Shown one piece after another: positions 25,496 through 34,007 of a stretch of 64,000 nucleotides of DNA (positions are counted from its first letter, which is position 1; every line of letters begins with the position of its first letter). The notes below the pieces were generated by a model that did no database searches, had not been told where the DNA came from, and worked only from the letters and a program-made list of their open reading frames with translations. The stretch covers positions 3,038,001 to 3,102,000 of the forward strand of contig CP119308.1 of NCBI GenBank assembly GCA_029203165.1. Direction: 5' to 3'. The translations under genes were made by a program, and so were the position numbers. Source of the DNA: Candidatus Microbacterium colombiense (GTDB taxonomy: Bacteria > Actinomycetota > Actinomycetes > Actinomycetales > Microbacteriaceae).

Positions 25496-26755
25496 TCAGC
25501 GCGTCCGCGCCTCGGACGCGGCCCGGGCGACCGGAACCAGACGCGTGAGCTGCGTGACGTGCCCCGGCTCCAGTTCAGCGAGCGAGGAGACACCGAGCAG
25601 CCGCATCGTGCGTTCGATCTCGCTGCGCAGGATCTCGATCGTGCGATCGACCCCCTGACGCCCGCCTGCCATCAGACCGTAGAGGTACGCACGGCCGATG
25701 AGGGTGAAGTCCGCGCCGAGGGCGGTGGCGGCGACGATGTCGGCACCGTTCATGATGCCCGTGTCGATCATCACGGTGAAGTCGTCTCCCACCGCCCGGC
25801 GCACCTCTGGCAGCAGGTGGAACGGGATCGGTGCGCGGTCGAGCTGGCGACCGCCGTGGTTCGACAGCACGATGCCGTCGACGCCGGCGTCACGCAGGCG
25901 CACCGAGTCCTCGACGTTCTGCACGCCCTTGATCAGGATCTTGCCCGGCCAGATGTCGCGGATGACCGCGAGGTCGTCGTAGCTGATCGTCGGATCCATC
26001 GCGGCATCCAGCAGCTCCCCCACCGTGCCGCCGGTCGTGCTGAGCGACGCGAACTCGAGCTTGGGGGTGGTGAGGAAGTCGTACCACCACCAGGGCCGCG
26101 GGATCGCGTTGATGATCGTGCCGAGGGTGAGCTGCGGCGGGATGCTGAAGCCGTTGCGCTTGTCACGCAGACGCGCTCCCGCGACCGGGGTGTCGACCGT
26201 GAACTGCAGCGTGTCGAAGCCGGCCGCTGCGGCGCGCCTGGTGAGCTCGTAGGAGATCTCGCGGTCGCGCATCACGTACAGCTGGAACCAGTTGCGGCCG
26301 TGCGGGTTCGCGGCCCGCACGCCCTCGATCGACGTCGTCCCGAGGGTCGAGAGCGTGAACGGGATTCCCGCGGCGGCCGCCGCACCGGCGCCCGCGACCT
26401 CGCCCTCGGTCTGCATCAGCCGGGTGAACCCGGTCGGCGCGATGCCGAACGGCAGAGCCGACGGACCGCCGAGGATGTCGACGCTCGTGTCGACGTCGGG
26501 CGCGGGGCGCAGGATGCCGGGGTGGAACTCGACGTCCTGGAAGGCTTGGCGTGCGCGCGTCAACGACAGCTCGCCCTCGGCCGCGCCGTCGGTGTAGTCG
26601 AAGGCCGCCTTGGGCGTGCGGCGCTTCGCGATCGTGCGCAGATCATCGATCGTGAGCGCCCCGTCGAGACGGCGCTTGCGGCCGTTCAGTTCGGGTTTCT
26701 TGAACTTCATCAGGTCGAGGAGTTCGGCGGGGTTGGGAACCTGGCGCTGGACCAT
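25496..26755 (-). CDS. lldD: FMN-dependent alpha-hydroxy-acid dehydrogenase (L-lactate dehydrogenase type)
   Basis: A 419-residue TIM-barrel flavoenzyme. IAPTGFTRLMQTEGE and STLGTTSIE form the FMN site, and QLYVMRDREISYEL follows. The active-site base is His300 in LSNHGGRQLD, with substrate-binding Arg in the same motif. L-lactate to pyruvate with electrons to the quinone pool is the most likely reaction, given the LldR-type regulator upstream; mandelate or glycolate cannot be excluded. It follows the GntR gene on the same strand. Confidence 0.9.
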   Translation of the reverse strand: MVQRQVPNPAELLDLMKFKKPELNGRKRRLDGALTIDDLRTIAKRRTPKAAFDYTDGAAEGELSLTRARQAFQDVEFHPGILRPAPDVDTSVDILGGPSALPFGIAPTGFTRLMQTEGEVAGAGAAAAAGIPFTLSTLGTTSIEGVRAANPHGRNWFQLYVMRDREISYELTRRAAAAGFDTLQFTVDTPVAGARLRDKRNGFSIPPQLTLGTIINAIPRPWWWYDFLTTPKLEFASLSTTGGTVGELLDAAMDPTISYDDLAVIRDIWPGKILIKGVQNVEDSVRLRDAGVDGIVLSNHGGRQLDRAPIPFHLLPEVRRAVGDDFTVMIDTGIMNGADIVAATALGADFTLIGRAYLYGLMAGGRQGVDRTIEILRSEIERTMRLLGVSSLAELEPGHVTQLTRLVPVARAASEARTR

Positions 26756-26765
26756 GGTGTTCCTC

Positions 26766-26816
26766 TCAGTCGTGGATGACGGGTCAGTCGTGTCGGGTCA
26801 GTCGTGGATGACGGGT
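26766..26816. repeat. direct duplication of the gntR 3' end
   Basis: TCAGTCGTGGATGACGGGT occurs at 26798-26816, covering the last codons and stop of gntR, and again at 26766-26784. A third partial TCAGTCGTG lies at 26784-26792. It looks like a short tandem duplication of the gene end inside the gntR-lldD gap. Confidence 0.8.
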
Positions 26817-27535
26817 GCGGGTGGGGCAGGTGCACGAGTGAGCCCCGCCGCGGTGTAGTAGCCGTTGATGTGCGAGCGCACGAGCGCACGAGCGCCATCG
26901 ACGTCGGCGGCATCGATCGCGGCGACCAGGGCGCGGTGCTCGGCGCGCAGGCGCTGGGCCATCGCCTCCCACTCCGGGATCGTGGCGGCCCCCGCCTGCA
27001 CGTACGACTCGATCGACGAGCGCAGCCCCGCCATCATCGCCGCGATCACGGTGTTGCCGCTCGCCTCGGCGAGCGAGAGATGCAGCTGGGCATCGAGCGT
27101 GAGGAACTCCGAGGACGTGAGGCCGTCGGCATCCATCGCCGCGAGCAGCTGATGGGCGGATGCCGTGTCGCGCTCTGCCGAGGCGGCGAGTGCGCTCACG
27201 ACGGCGTCTTCGAGTACGAGACGCGTCTGCACGACGTCGTCGAGCGGGAATCCCTGCGCAGCCACCTGCAGCCGCAGCAGCGCCGATATGCCACCGGTCG
27301 GTGTGGCGATCACGATCGCACCCGACTGGGGACCCGACCCCGTCGCCGTGCGGATGAGGCCCATCACCTCGAGCACCCGGAATGCCTCACGCACACTCGA
27401 GCGCCCGACTCCGAGGTCGCCCGAGAGCTCGCGTTCGGAGGCGAGGCGGTCGCCCGGGCCCAGGCGTCCCTCGAGCAGGTCGCGCTCGATGTGCTCGAGG
27501 ACGACTCGCCATGCACGCGCCGGTTGCTCCGACAT
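26798..27535 (-). CDS. FadR/LldR-type GntR transcription regulator
   Basis: A 245-residue protein: an N-terminal winged helix (about 10-70, RLASERELSGDLGVGRSSVR) and a C-terminal FCD effector domain (about 85-230) with the metal-binding pattern in DAQLHLSLAEASGN and the SHINGYY helix. It probably represses itself and lldD and responds to L-lactate or another hydroxy acid. Two TGGTCTGACCA/TGGTCAGACCA operators flank its -10 box, and AGGAGG precedes the ATG. Confidence 0.92.
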   Translation of the reverse strand: MSEQPARAWRVVLEHIERDLLEGRLGPGDRLASERELSGDLGVGRSSVREAFRVLEVMGLIRTATGSGPQSGAIVIATPTGGISALLRLQVAAQGFPLDDVVQTRLVLEDAVVSALAASAERDTASAHQLLAAMDADGLTSSEFLTLDAQLHLSLAEASGNTVIAAMMAGLRSSIESYVQAGAATIPEWEAMAQRLRAEHRALVAAIDAADVDGARALVRSHINGYYTAAGLTRAPAPPAPVIHD

Positions 27536-27545
27536 CTGGCCTCCT

Positions 27546-27583
27546 GTGGTCTGACCACACCATAGCGCGTGTGGTCAGACCAC
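27546..27583. promoter_or_regulatory. paired GntR/FadR operators flanking a -10 box
   Basis: TGGTCTGACCA (27547-27557) and TGGTCAGACCA (27572-27582) are the core of a perfect 15-bp inverted repeat, GTGGTCTGACCACAC and its complement, separated by 8 bp. TGGTxxxACCA is the FadR/LldR-family operator core. A minus-strand TATGGT lies between them, so binding at both would bury the promoter. Autorepression is inferred. Confidence 0.8.
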
Positions 27584-27631
27584 GCAAAACAGCGCCTCCC
27601 TCGCGGGAGGCGCGGGGCGTCGACAGCCCGA

Positions 27632-28285
27632 TCAGCCCAGGCGTCCGCCGGACTCCTCGAGGTAGCACGTGCCGCACAGCGACTCGTACGTGGTCAGCTC
27701 GGGAGCCGCAGAGCCGTCCGCTCCCTCGTCGATCGCCACCTGGTCGCCGTCGAACACGAATCGCCCGCCGATCACGCGACCGTTGAACACGGCCTTGCGC
27801 CCGCAGCGGCAGATGGTCTTGAGCTCCTCCAACGAGTGCGCGATCGCGAGCAGCCGCGCCGAACCGGGGAACGCGTGCGTGAGGAAGTCGTTGCGGATGC
27901 CGTACGCCATGACCGGGATGCCGTCCTCCACCGCGATCCGGAAGAGGTCGTCGACCTGCGCCGGCGTGAGGAACTGGGCCTCGTCGACGAGCAGGCACGC
28001 GACGTCGACGGGGCCACTGGGCAGCAGCTCCTCCTCCGCCGAGCGCCGCACGCGTTCGCGATGTCCACCGAACAGTGCGCGCGCATCGTCTCCCGGCGCG
28101 ATCAGGAAGTCGACGACACGGGTCACGCCCAGGCGGCTCGCGATCTCACCGGCGCCCTTGGTGTCGATCGCCGGCTTCGCGAGCAGCACATGCTGACCGC
28201 GCTCCTCGTAGTTGTAGGCGGCCTGAAGGAGCGCCGTGGACTTGCCCGAGTTCATCGCTCCGTAGCGGAAGTAGAGCTTGGCCAC
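27632..28285 (-). CDS. tdk: thymidine kinase
   Basis: About 217 residues. The P-loop is GAMNSGKST (9-17), the Walker B/catalytic base region LLVDEAQFLT, and a zinc ribbon is formed by CRCGRKA and CGTC. It phosphorylates thymidine in the salvage pathway (type II, TK1-like). The GTG start at 28285 is preferred because GAGGA lies just upstream and homologues begin at AKLYFRYG; a longer frame runs back into mqo. Confidence 0.95.
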   Translation of the reverse strand: MAKLYFRYGAMNSGKSTALLQAAYNYEERGQHVLLAKPAIDTKGAGEIASRLGVTRVVDFLIAPGDDARALFGGHRERVRRSAEEELLPSGPVDVACLLVDEAQFLTPAQVDDLFRIAVEDGIPVMAYGIRNDFLTHAFPGSARLLAIAHSLEELKTICRCGRKAVFNGRVIGGRFVFDGDQVAIDEGADGSAAPELTTYESLCGTCYLEESGGRLG

Positions 28286-28292
28286 AGAGTCC

Positions 28293-29764
28293 TCAGGCGT
28301 TGATGCCGAGGGCGGCCGCGGTGGCCGCGGTCGACTTCTCGGCGAGCGCCGCATCCTTGTTGAGCTCTTCGCCGAACGTCGGGATCAGCGCCCGCAGCGC
28401 GGACTCCCAACCCGGGTACTCCTCGGGGAAGCACGACTTGAGCAGGCTCAGCATGATCGGCACTGCCGTCGACGCCCCGGGAGAGGCACCGAGAAGACCG
28501 GCGATCGAGCCGTCGGCCGACGAGATGACCTCGGTGCCGAACTGCAGGATGCCGCCCTTCTGGGGGTCCTTCTTCATGACCTGCGCACGCTGACCCGCGT
28601 CGATGAGCGTCCAGTCCTCGTCCTTCGCCGTCGGCATGAAGGTGCGCAGGCTGTCGACCTTCTTCGCGTGGTTCTTCAGCAGCTCGCCGACGAGATAGGT
28701 GATGAGGTCGGGGTTCTTCGACGGCCACCTGCAGCATCGGGAGCAGATTGTGCGTGCGCACCTGCGAGACGATGTCGAGCATCGAACCGTTCTTCAGGAA
28801 CTTGGGGCTGAACGTCGCGAACGGCCCGAACATGAGCGATGCCTCGCCGTCGACGACACGGGTGTCGAGGTGCGGGACCGACATGGGCGGCGCGCCGACC
28901 GATGCCTGCGAATAGACCTTCGCCTTGTGCTCGGCCACGATCTTCGGGTTCGAGGTCTTGAGGAACTGTCCGCCGATCGGGAAGACGCCGTACCCCTTGA
29001 TCTCGGGGATGCCGGATCGCTGCAGCAGCTTGAGGGCCCAGCCGCCGGCGCCCACGAAGACGAACGCGCCTTGACCTCGTTCGGCGTGTGGCCGATGCTG
29101 TTGCGGTACTTGACGAGCCAGGTGCCGTCCTTCTGCTTCTTCAGCGAGCGCACCTCGTGATTCGTGCGCAGAGTGACGCCCGAGTCGGTGAGGTGGTCGA
29201 AGAGCTGATGCGTGAGCGCGCCGAAGTCGACGTCGGTGCCGGCCGGCACGCGGGTCGCGGCGAACGGCTCGCCCTTGCGACGCTGCTGCATGAGCAGGGG
29301 CGCCCACTGAGTTGATGACGCGCGAGTCCTCGCTGTACTCGATCCCGTCGAACAGCGGCTGCTTCTTGAGCACCTCGTAACGGTCCTTGAGGTACGCGAC
29401 ATCCTTCTCACCGCGCACGAACGTCATGTGCGGGGTGGCGTTGATGAACGTCGAGGGCGCGTCGAGCACGCCCTTCTCGACGAGCGACGACCAGAACTGA
29501 CGGCTCTGCTGGAACTGCTCGTTGATCGAGACGGCCTTGGCGGGGTCGAGAGGCCCGTCGCCCTGCGGCATGTAGTTCAGCTCGCACAGCGCGGCGTGCC
29601 CCGTGCCCGCGTTGTTCCACGGGTTGGAGCTCTCTTGAGCCACATCGGAGAGTCGCTCGAAGGCGAGCGATCTTCCACTCCGGCTGCAATTCATGCAGCA
29701 GAGTACCCAGGGTGGCGCTCATGATGCCACCACCGATCAGGACGACATCGACGGTTTCGGTCAC
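28293..29764 (-). pseudogene. mqo: malate:quinone oxidoreductase, disrupted by frameshifts
   Basis: All parts of a full-length Mqo are present but spread over three frames. They are the FAD-binding N-terminus VLIGGGIMSATLG (from GTG 29764), ESSNPWNNAGTGHAALCELNY, PLLMQQRRKGEPFAA, FVFVGAGGWALKLLQRSG, FGPFATFSPKFLKNGS, and the C-terminus SSADGSIAGLLGASPGAS ending at 28293. Reading requires correction of an extra base near 29666, an extra base near 29309, a missing base near 29064, and an extra base near 28719. Homology on both sides of each shift is intact, so the changes are recent or are sequencing errors. If functional, it would oxidise malate to oxaloacetate and pass electrons to quinone. 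Confidence 0.85.
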
Positions 29765-29847
29765 CGGAACAGTCTAGTTCGCGGGCGCGCCGAGACCGAC
29801 CATGATGACCCACCCGGCGAGACCGGATCGGTATGACGGGGATGCGA

Positions 29848-30918
29848 TCAGGCTATGACCGCGAGGCGCTCGGCGAGGATCTCGGCGATCTGCACCGCGT
29901 TCAGCGCGGCGCCCTTGCGCAGGTTGTCGTTGCTGATGAACAGCACGAGGCCCTTGCCCTCGGGAGCGGACTGGTCGGCACGGATGCGGCCGACGAAGCT
30001 CGGGTCCTTGCCCGCGGCGTACAGCGGGGTGGGGACCTCTTCGACGACGACGCCGGGAGCGGATGCCAGCACCTCACGCGCGCGCTCGGGCGTGATGTCG
30101 TTCGCGAACTCGACGTTGATCGAGAGCGAGTGCCCGGTGAAGACCGGCACGCGCACGCACGTGCCCGCGACGCGCAGACCGGGCAGCTCGAGGATCTTGC
30201 GGCTCTCGTTGCGGAGCTTCTTCTCCTCGTCGGTCTCGTTCTGGCCGTCGTCGACCAGGTTGCCCGCGAACGGGATCACGTCGAAGGCGATCGGCGCGAC
30301 GTACTTCTCCGGCTGCGGGAAGTCGACCGCGGAGCCGTCATGCACGAGGCGCAGCGTGTCGCCCTGCGCGAGGACGCCCTCGACCTGGCCGAGCAGCTCC
30401 TGGGCACCGGCGAGACCGGAGCCGGACACCGCCTGGTAGGTCGACACGATCAGACGCTCGAGGCCGGCCTCGGCATCCAGTGCCTTCAGCACCGGCATCG
30501 CGGCCATCGTGGTGCAGTTGGGGTTGGCGATGATGCCCTTGGGGCGATCGTCCATGGCGTGCGGGTTGACCTCGCTGACCACGAGCGGTACCTCGGGGTC
30601 GTTGCGCCAGGCGCTGGAGTTGTCGACGACGACCGCACCGGCCGCGGCGAACCGCGGGGCGTACGCGCGGCTGGCCGTGGCGCCGGCGGAGAAGAGGGCG
30701 ATGTCGATGCCTGCGGCTTCCGCCGTCTCGACGTCTTCGACGATGACCGTCGCGCCGCCGAACTCGATCGCGGTGCCTGCGGACCGCGAGGAGGAGAACA
30801 GACGCAGCTCGCGGATCGGGAACGACCGCTCGGAGAGAATCTCGCGCATCACCGTGCCCACCTGGCCGGTGGCGCCGACGATGGCGACGGAGAGTCCTGA
30901 GTCGGAGATGCGGGTCAT
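29848..30918 (-). CDS. asd: aspartate-semialdehyde dehydrogenase
   Basis: A 356-residue enzyme reducing aspartyl-phosphate to aspartate semialdehyde for lysine, threonine, methionine and diaminopimelate. The NADP-binding glycine motif is VAIVGATGQVG (11-21), and the active-site Cys135 lies in IIANPNCTTMAAM. VSTYQAVSGSGLAGAQEL and the late H-S (FTGHSLSIN) are conserved. It lies downstream of lysC on the same strand with a 143-bp gap; TAGACT at 31016-31021 may be its own -10. Confidence 0.96.
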   Translation of the reverse strand: MTRISDSGLSVAIVGATGQVGTVMREILSERSFPIRELRLFSSSRSAGTAIEFGGATVIVEDVETAEAAGIDIALFSAGATASRAYAPRFAAAGAVVVDNSSAWRNDPEVPLVVSEVNPHAMDDRPKGIIANPNCTTMAAMPVLKALDAEAGLERLIVSTYQAVSGSGLAGAQELLGQVEGVLAQGDTLRLVHDGSAVDFPQPEKYVAPIAFDVIPFAGNLVDDGQNETDEEKKLRNESRKILELPGLRVAGTCVRVPVFTGHSLSINVEFANDITPERAREVLASAPGVVVEEVPTPLYAAGKDPSFVGRIRADQSAPEGKGLVLFISNDNLRKGAALNAVQIAEILAERLAVIA

Positions 30919-31061
30919 GGTGTTCCTTGGCTTCGTGCGGTGCGGCGTACGAGGCGCAAGGCGCGGCGTCGGGGTGCTGATGCCACGCCTGGCGCCGATG
31001 TCAGGGTTTGGGTGAGTCTATCGCGCCCGCCGGGATGGTAGATGCGGAGGGGCGGATGCCG

Positions 31062-31574
31062 TCAGCGGCCGGTGCCGGCGTGGACCGTGGCCTCGGCCTC
31101 ACCGTCGAGACCGTAGGCGGTGTGCACGGTGCGTGCAGCCTCGGCCAGGTCGTCGCCGCGCAGCACGACCGAGATGCGGATCTCAGAGGTCGAGATCATC
31201 TCGATGTTGATGCCACCGGCCGACAGCGCCTCGAACAGCACGGCCGAGACGCCCGAGTGCGTGCGCATGCCCGCGCCCACCACGGAGAGCTTGCCGATCT
31301 GGTCGTCGTGCACGAGGTTCTGGAACCCGACCTCGCCCTGCTCCCCCGCGAGGGCCTTGAGCGCCGCGGCCGCGTCGGCCTTCGGCACCGTGAACGAGAT
31401 GTCGGTGCGTCCGGTGGCCGACACGTTCTGCACGATCATGTCGACGTTGGCGCCGGACTTCGCGACGATCTTGAAGATCTCGGCCGCCTTGCCGGGCACG
31501 TCGGGAACACCGGCGACGGTGATCTTGGCCTGGCTGAAGTCGGTGGCGACGCCCGCGACGATCGGTTCTTCCAT
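31062..31574 (-). CDS. aspartokinase beta subunit from internal start of lysC
   Basis: Within lysC, an in-frame ATG at 31574 (MEEPIVAGVATDFSQ) is preceded by GAGGGAG at a 5-nt spacing. In Corynebacterium and Bacillus the alpha2-beta2 aspartokinases have a separately initiated beta subunit that starts at this same boundary, just before the ACT domains. The product would be 170 residues containing both ACT domains. Inferred from position and the ribosome-binding site. Confidence 0.6.
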   Translation of the reverse strand: MEEPIVAGVATDFSQAKITVAGVPDVPGKAAEIFKIVAKSGANVDMIVQNVSATGRTDISFTVPKADAAAALKALAGEQGEVGFQNLVHDDQIGKLSVVGAGMRTHSGVSAVLFEALSAGGINIEMISTSEIRISVVLRGDDLAEAARTVHTAYGLDGEAEATVHAGTGR

Positions 31575-32342
31575 GTCTGCTCCCTCGGCTTCGCGCGGGT
31601 TGTTCATGCCCTCGCCCAGAACGTACGTACCCTCGGACGACGAGAACGTCGACCGGGCGTGAATGAGAACGCCATGACGGCGTGCGTACTCGACGGCGCG
31701 GATGTAGAGCACCTTCGCGCCGTTCGCGGCGAGCTCGAGCATCTCTTCGCTCGAGATGTGATCGAGCTTCTGCGCGCGCGGGATCACCCGGGGGTCCGCG
31801 GTGAAGATCCCGTCGACGTCGCTGTAGATCTCGCACACGTCGGCGTCGAGCGCCGCCGCGAGGGCGACCGCCGTCGTGTCGGAGCCACCACGACCGAGCG
31901 TGGTGATGTCACGGGTGTCGCGGTTGAAGCCCTGGAACCCGGCGACGATCACGATCGCGCCCTCGTCGAGCGCCTCGCGCAGGCGGATCGGGGTGACGTC
32001 GACGATACGTGCGGCACCGTGCTGCGAGTCGGTGATCATGCCGGCCTGGCTGCCGGTGAAGGATCGAGCCTCGAAGCCCATCGAGTGGATGGCCATCGCC
32101 AGCAGCGCCATCGAGATGCGCTCACCACTGGAGAGCAGCATGTCGAGCTCGCGCGGAGCCGGGATCGGTGCGACCTCGTTCGCGAGGTCGAGCAGCTCAT
32201 CCGTCGTATCGCCCATCGCGCTGACGGCGACGACCACGTCGTGCCCGGCGCGACGCGTGTCGACGATGCGCTTCGCGACGCGCTTGATGCTCTCTGCGTT
32301 GGCGACGGACGAGCCGCCGTACTTCTGCACGATGAGGGCCAC
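31062..32342 (-). CDS. lysC: aspartokinase, alpha subunit (full length)
   Basis: A 426-residue kinase. The N-terminal catalytic domain begins ALIVQKYGGSSVA and includes FTGSQAGMITDS and GRGGSDTTAVALAAALDA. Two C-terminal ACT domains (about 265-426) mediate lysine/threonine feedback, as in the Corynebacterium enzyme. GGGAG lies 5 nt before GTG 32342, which is preferred to the GTG at 32348. An internal start for a beta subunit is listed separately. A palindrome sits in the leader. Confidence 0.96.
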   Translation of the reverse strand: MALIVQKYGGSSVANAESIKRVAKRIVDTRRAGHDVVVAVSAMGDTTDELLDLANEVAPIPAPRELDMLLSSGERISMALLAMAIHSMGFEARSFTGSQAGMITDSQHGAARIVDVTPIRLREALDEGAIVIVAGFQGFNRDTRDITTLGRGGSDTTAVALAAALDADVCEIYSDVDGIFTADPRVIPRAQKLDHISSEEMLELAANGAKVLYIRAVEYARRHGVLIHARSTFSSSEGTYVLGEGMNNPREAEGADMEEPIVAGVATDFSQAKITVAGVPDVPGKAAEIFKIVAKSGANVDMIVQNVSATGRTDISFTVPKADAAAALKALAGEQGEVGFQNLVHDDQIGKLSVVGAGMRTHSGVSAVLFEALSAGGINIEMISTSEIRISVVLRGDDLAEAARTVHTAYGLDGEAEATVHAGTGR

Positions 32343-32361
32343 GATCACTCCCTGGGATGTC

Positions 32362-32375
32362 GGGCGGATCCGCCC
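32362..32375. promoter_or_regulatory. 14-bp palindrome in the lysC leader
   Basis: GGGCGGATCCGCCC is perfectly palindromic and lies between a minus-strand TAGAAT -10-like box (32382-32387) and the lysC start. It could be an operator or form a small leader hairpin. It lacks the features of a lysine riboswitch. Confidence 0.45.
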
Positions 32376-32458
32376 ACGATCATTCTACGATCGGCCCATA
32401 TGCCCTGTTGTGCATGTGACACCTGGCGATGCGAGCCGTGCGTGTACTCGGCGTCGGG

Positions 32459-33376
32459 CTACGGAGTCGGCGGGAGAGCTTGTGGGGAGACCGGGCGGAA
32501 CCGACCACCCGTGGCGGCGAACCAGCATCCGACGATGATGAGTGGCAATCCGACGAGGAGCCCGGGGGTGAGAGGCTCGGCGAGAACGATCGCTCCGAGC
32601 ACGATGGCGACCACCGGGTTGACGTAGGTGAACAGGGGCGCGCGCACCGGACCGACCTCGCGGATCAGCGCGAAGAACGCCAGGAAGGCCACGGCGGTGC
32701 AGATGACCGCGAGGGCGAGCAGCGCGACGATCGACGGCAGCGTCGGCACCTCGTGCTGCGTGAGCGCACCGATCGGCAGGTAGAACACGCCGATCATCAA
32801 CAGCGACAACGTGATGGTGCCGAGCGAGGGCACGTCGCCCAGCTTGCGCGCGACGATGAACGGGGCGATCGCATAGAGGATCGCGACCAGCAGCACCTCG
32901 CCCGCAGCCAGGAGACTCACCTCGCCGCCGAACAGTCCGGGCCCGGCGACGACGACAGCGACGCCGATGAACCCCACGACCAGGCCGATCCCCCGGGCGG
33001 GGCGCAGCACCCCGCGGTCGCCACCACCGAGCGCGATCAGCGCGGCGAACAGCGGCACTGTCGCCACGAGCAGACCGGTCATCCCGGACGGAAGGGTCAT
33101 CTCGGCGTGCCCGAGCAGGACGAACGGCCCGGCCATCTCGACCGCGCCGAACGCGAGCACCCACGGCCAGTGCTTCCATGCGGCCCGGAGCGCGCCGCTG
33201 CGAATCGCGAACGGGATCAGGAGCAACGCGGCGATGAGCGTGCGCCCTGCCACGATCGCGGGCGGCGACAACGACTCGACGGCGATGCTGATGAACAGGT
33301 ACGGCACACCCCACAGCAGGGCCATCGCGCCGAACAACAGCCATCCGCGACGCGAGAAACCGCCCTGGGCGTTCAC
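32459..33376 (-). CDS. EamA-family transporter (drug/metabolite exporter)
   Basis: About 305 residues with ten predicted membrane helices in two EamA repeats. The first starts WLLFGAMALLWGVPYLFI; the second covers LLAAGEVLLVAILYAIAPF to the GAIVLAEPLTPGLLVGLPLIIVG end. Substrate unknown; relatives export amino acids, nucleosides or drugs. The GTG at 33376, just after AGGG, is chosen because the longer open frame (to 33481) overlaps recR. Follows recR with a 37-bp gap. Confidence 0.82.
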   Translation of the reverse strand: MNAQGGFSRRGWLLFGAMALLWGVPYLFISIAVESLSPPAIVAGRTLIAALLLIPFAIRSGALRAAWKHWPWVLAFGAVEMAGPFVLLGHAEMTLPSGMTGLLVATVPLFAALIALGGGDRGVLRPARGIGLVVGFIGVAVVVAGPGLFGGEVSLLAAGEVLLVAILYAIAPFIVARKLGDVPSLGTITLSLLMIGVFYLPIGALTQHEVPTLPSIVALLALAVICTAVAFLAFFALIREVGPVRAPLFTYVNPVVAIVLGAIVLAEPLTPGLLVGLPLIIVGCWFAATGGRFRPVSPQALPPTP

Positions 33377-33413
33377 CCCTGCACCCTGCGAGCGACCGGT
33401 GCGGCCGTCGAGG

Positions 33414-34007
33414 TCACAGGATGCGCCGGCCTTCGAAGGCACGACCGAGCGTGACTTCGTCGGCGTATTCGAGATCGCCACCGACGGGGAGACCGGATGC
33501 CAGTCGCGACACCGTGATCTGCATCGTGGTGAGCAGACGACTGAGGTAGCTCGCGGTCGCCTCGCCCTCGAGGTTCGGGTTCGTGGCGAGGATGACCTCC
33601 TGCACCGTTCCGTCCGCGAGGCGCGTCATCAACTGGGTGATGCGCAGATCGTCGGGGCCCACACCGGCGATCGGACTGATCGCTCCGCCGAGCACGTGGT
33701 ACAGCCCGCGGAACTCCCGCGTGCGTTCGATGGCCGCGACGTCTTTCGCATCCTCCACGACGCAGATCAGCGCCTGGTTGCGTCGGGGGTCGCGGCAGAT
33801 CGCACAGCGATCCTGCTCGGAGACGTTGCCGCAGACCTCGCAGAACCGCACCCGCTCGCGGATCTCGTGGAGGAGCACCGACAACCGCGCGACGTCGAAC
33901 GTCGGCGTCTGCAGGATGTGGAACGCGATGCGCTGTGCGGACTTCGGGCCGATACCCGGAAGCCGACCGAACTCGTCGATCAGCTCTTGAACGATGCCGT
34001 CGTACAT
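33414..34007 (-). CDS. recR: recombination mediator protein RecR
   Basis: A 197-residue protein: N-terminal helix-hairpin-helix (LPGIGPKSAQRIAFHIL), a C4 zinc finger (CEVCGNVSEQDRCAIC), a Toprim domain (ICVVEDAKDVAAIE) and a C-terminal Walker-like segment. With RecO it loads RecA at gaps. Its ATG overlaps the dnaX stop by one base (TGATG), the classic dnaX-recR arrangement. Confidence 0.97.
   Translation of the reverse strand: MYDGIVQELIDEFGRLPGIGPKSAQRIAFHILQTPTFDVARLSVLLHEIRERVRFCEVCGNVSEQDRCAICRDPRRNQALICVVEDAKDVAAIERTREFRGLYHVLGGAISPIAGVGPDDLRITQLMTRLADGTVQEVILATNPNLEGEATASYLSRLLTTMQITVSRLASGLPVGGDLEYADEVTLGRAFEGRRIL

Noticed and set aside
28252..29694. Open frame of 480 codons within mqo as an independent gene
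   Set aside because: Only its middle sections match Mqo; its ends are out-of-frame sequence of the same gene, so it is a product of the frameshifts.
32343..32458. Lysine riboswitch upstream of lysC
   Set aside because: The 116-bp leader is too short and lacks the multi-helix core; only a 14-bp palindrome is present.
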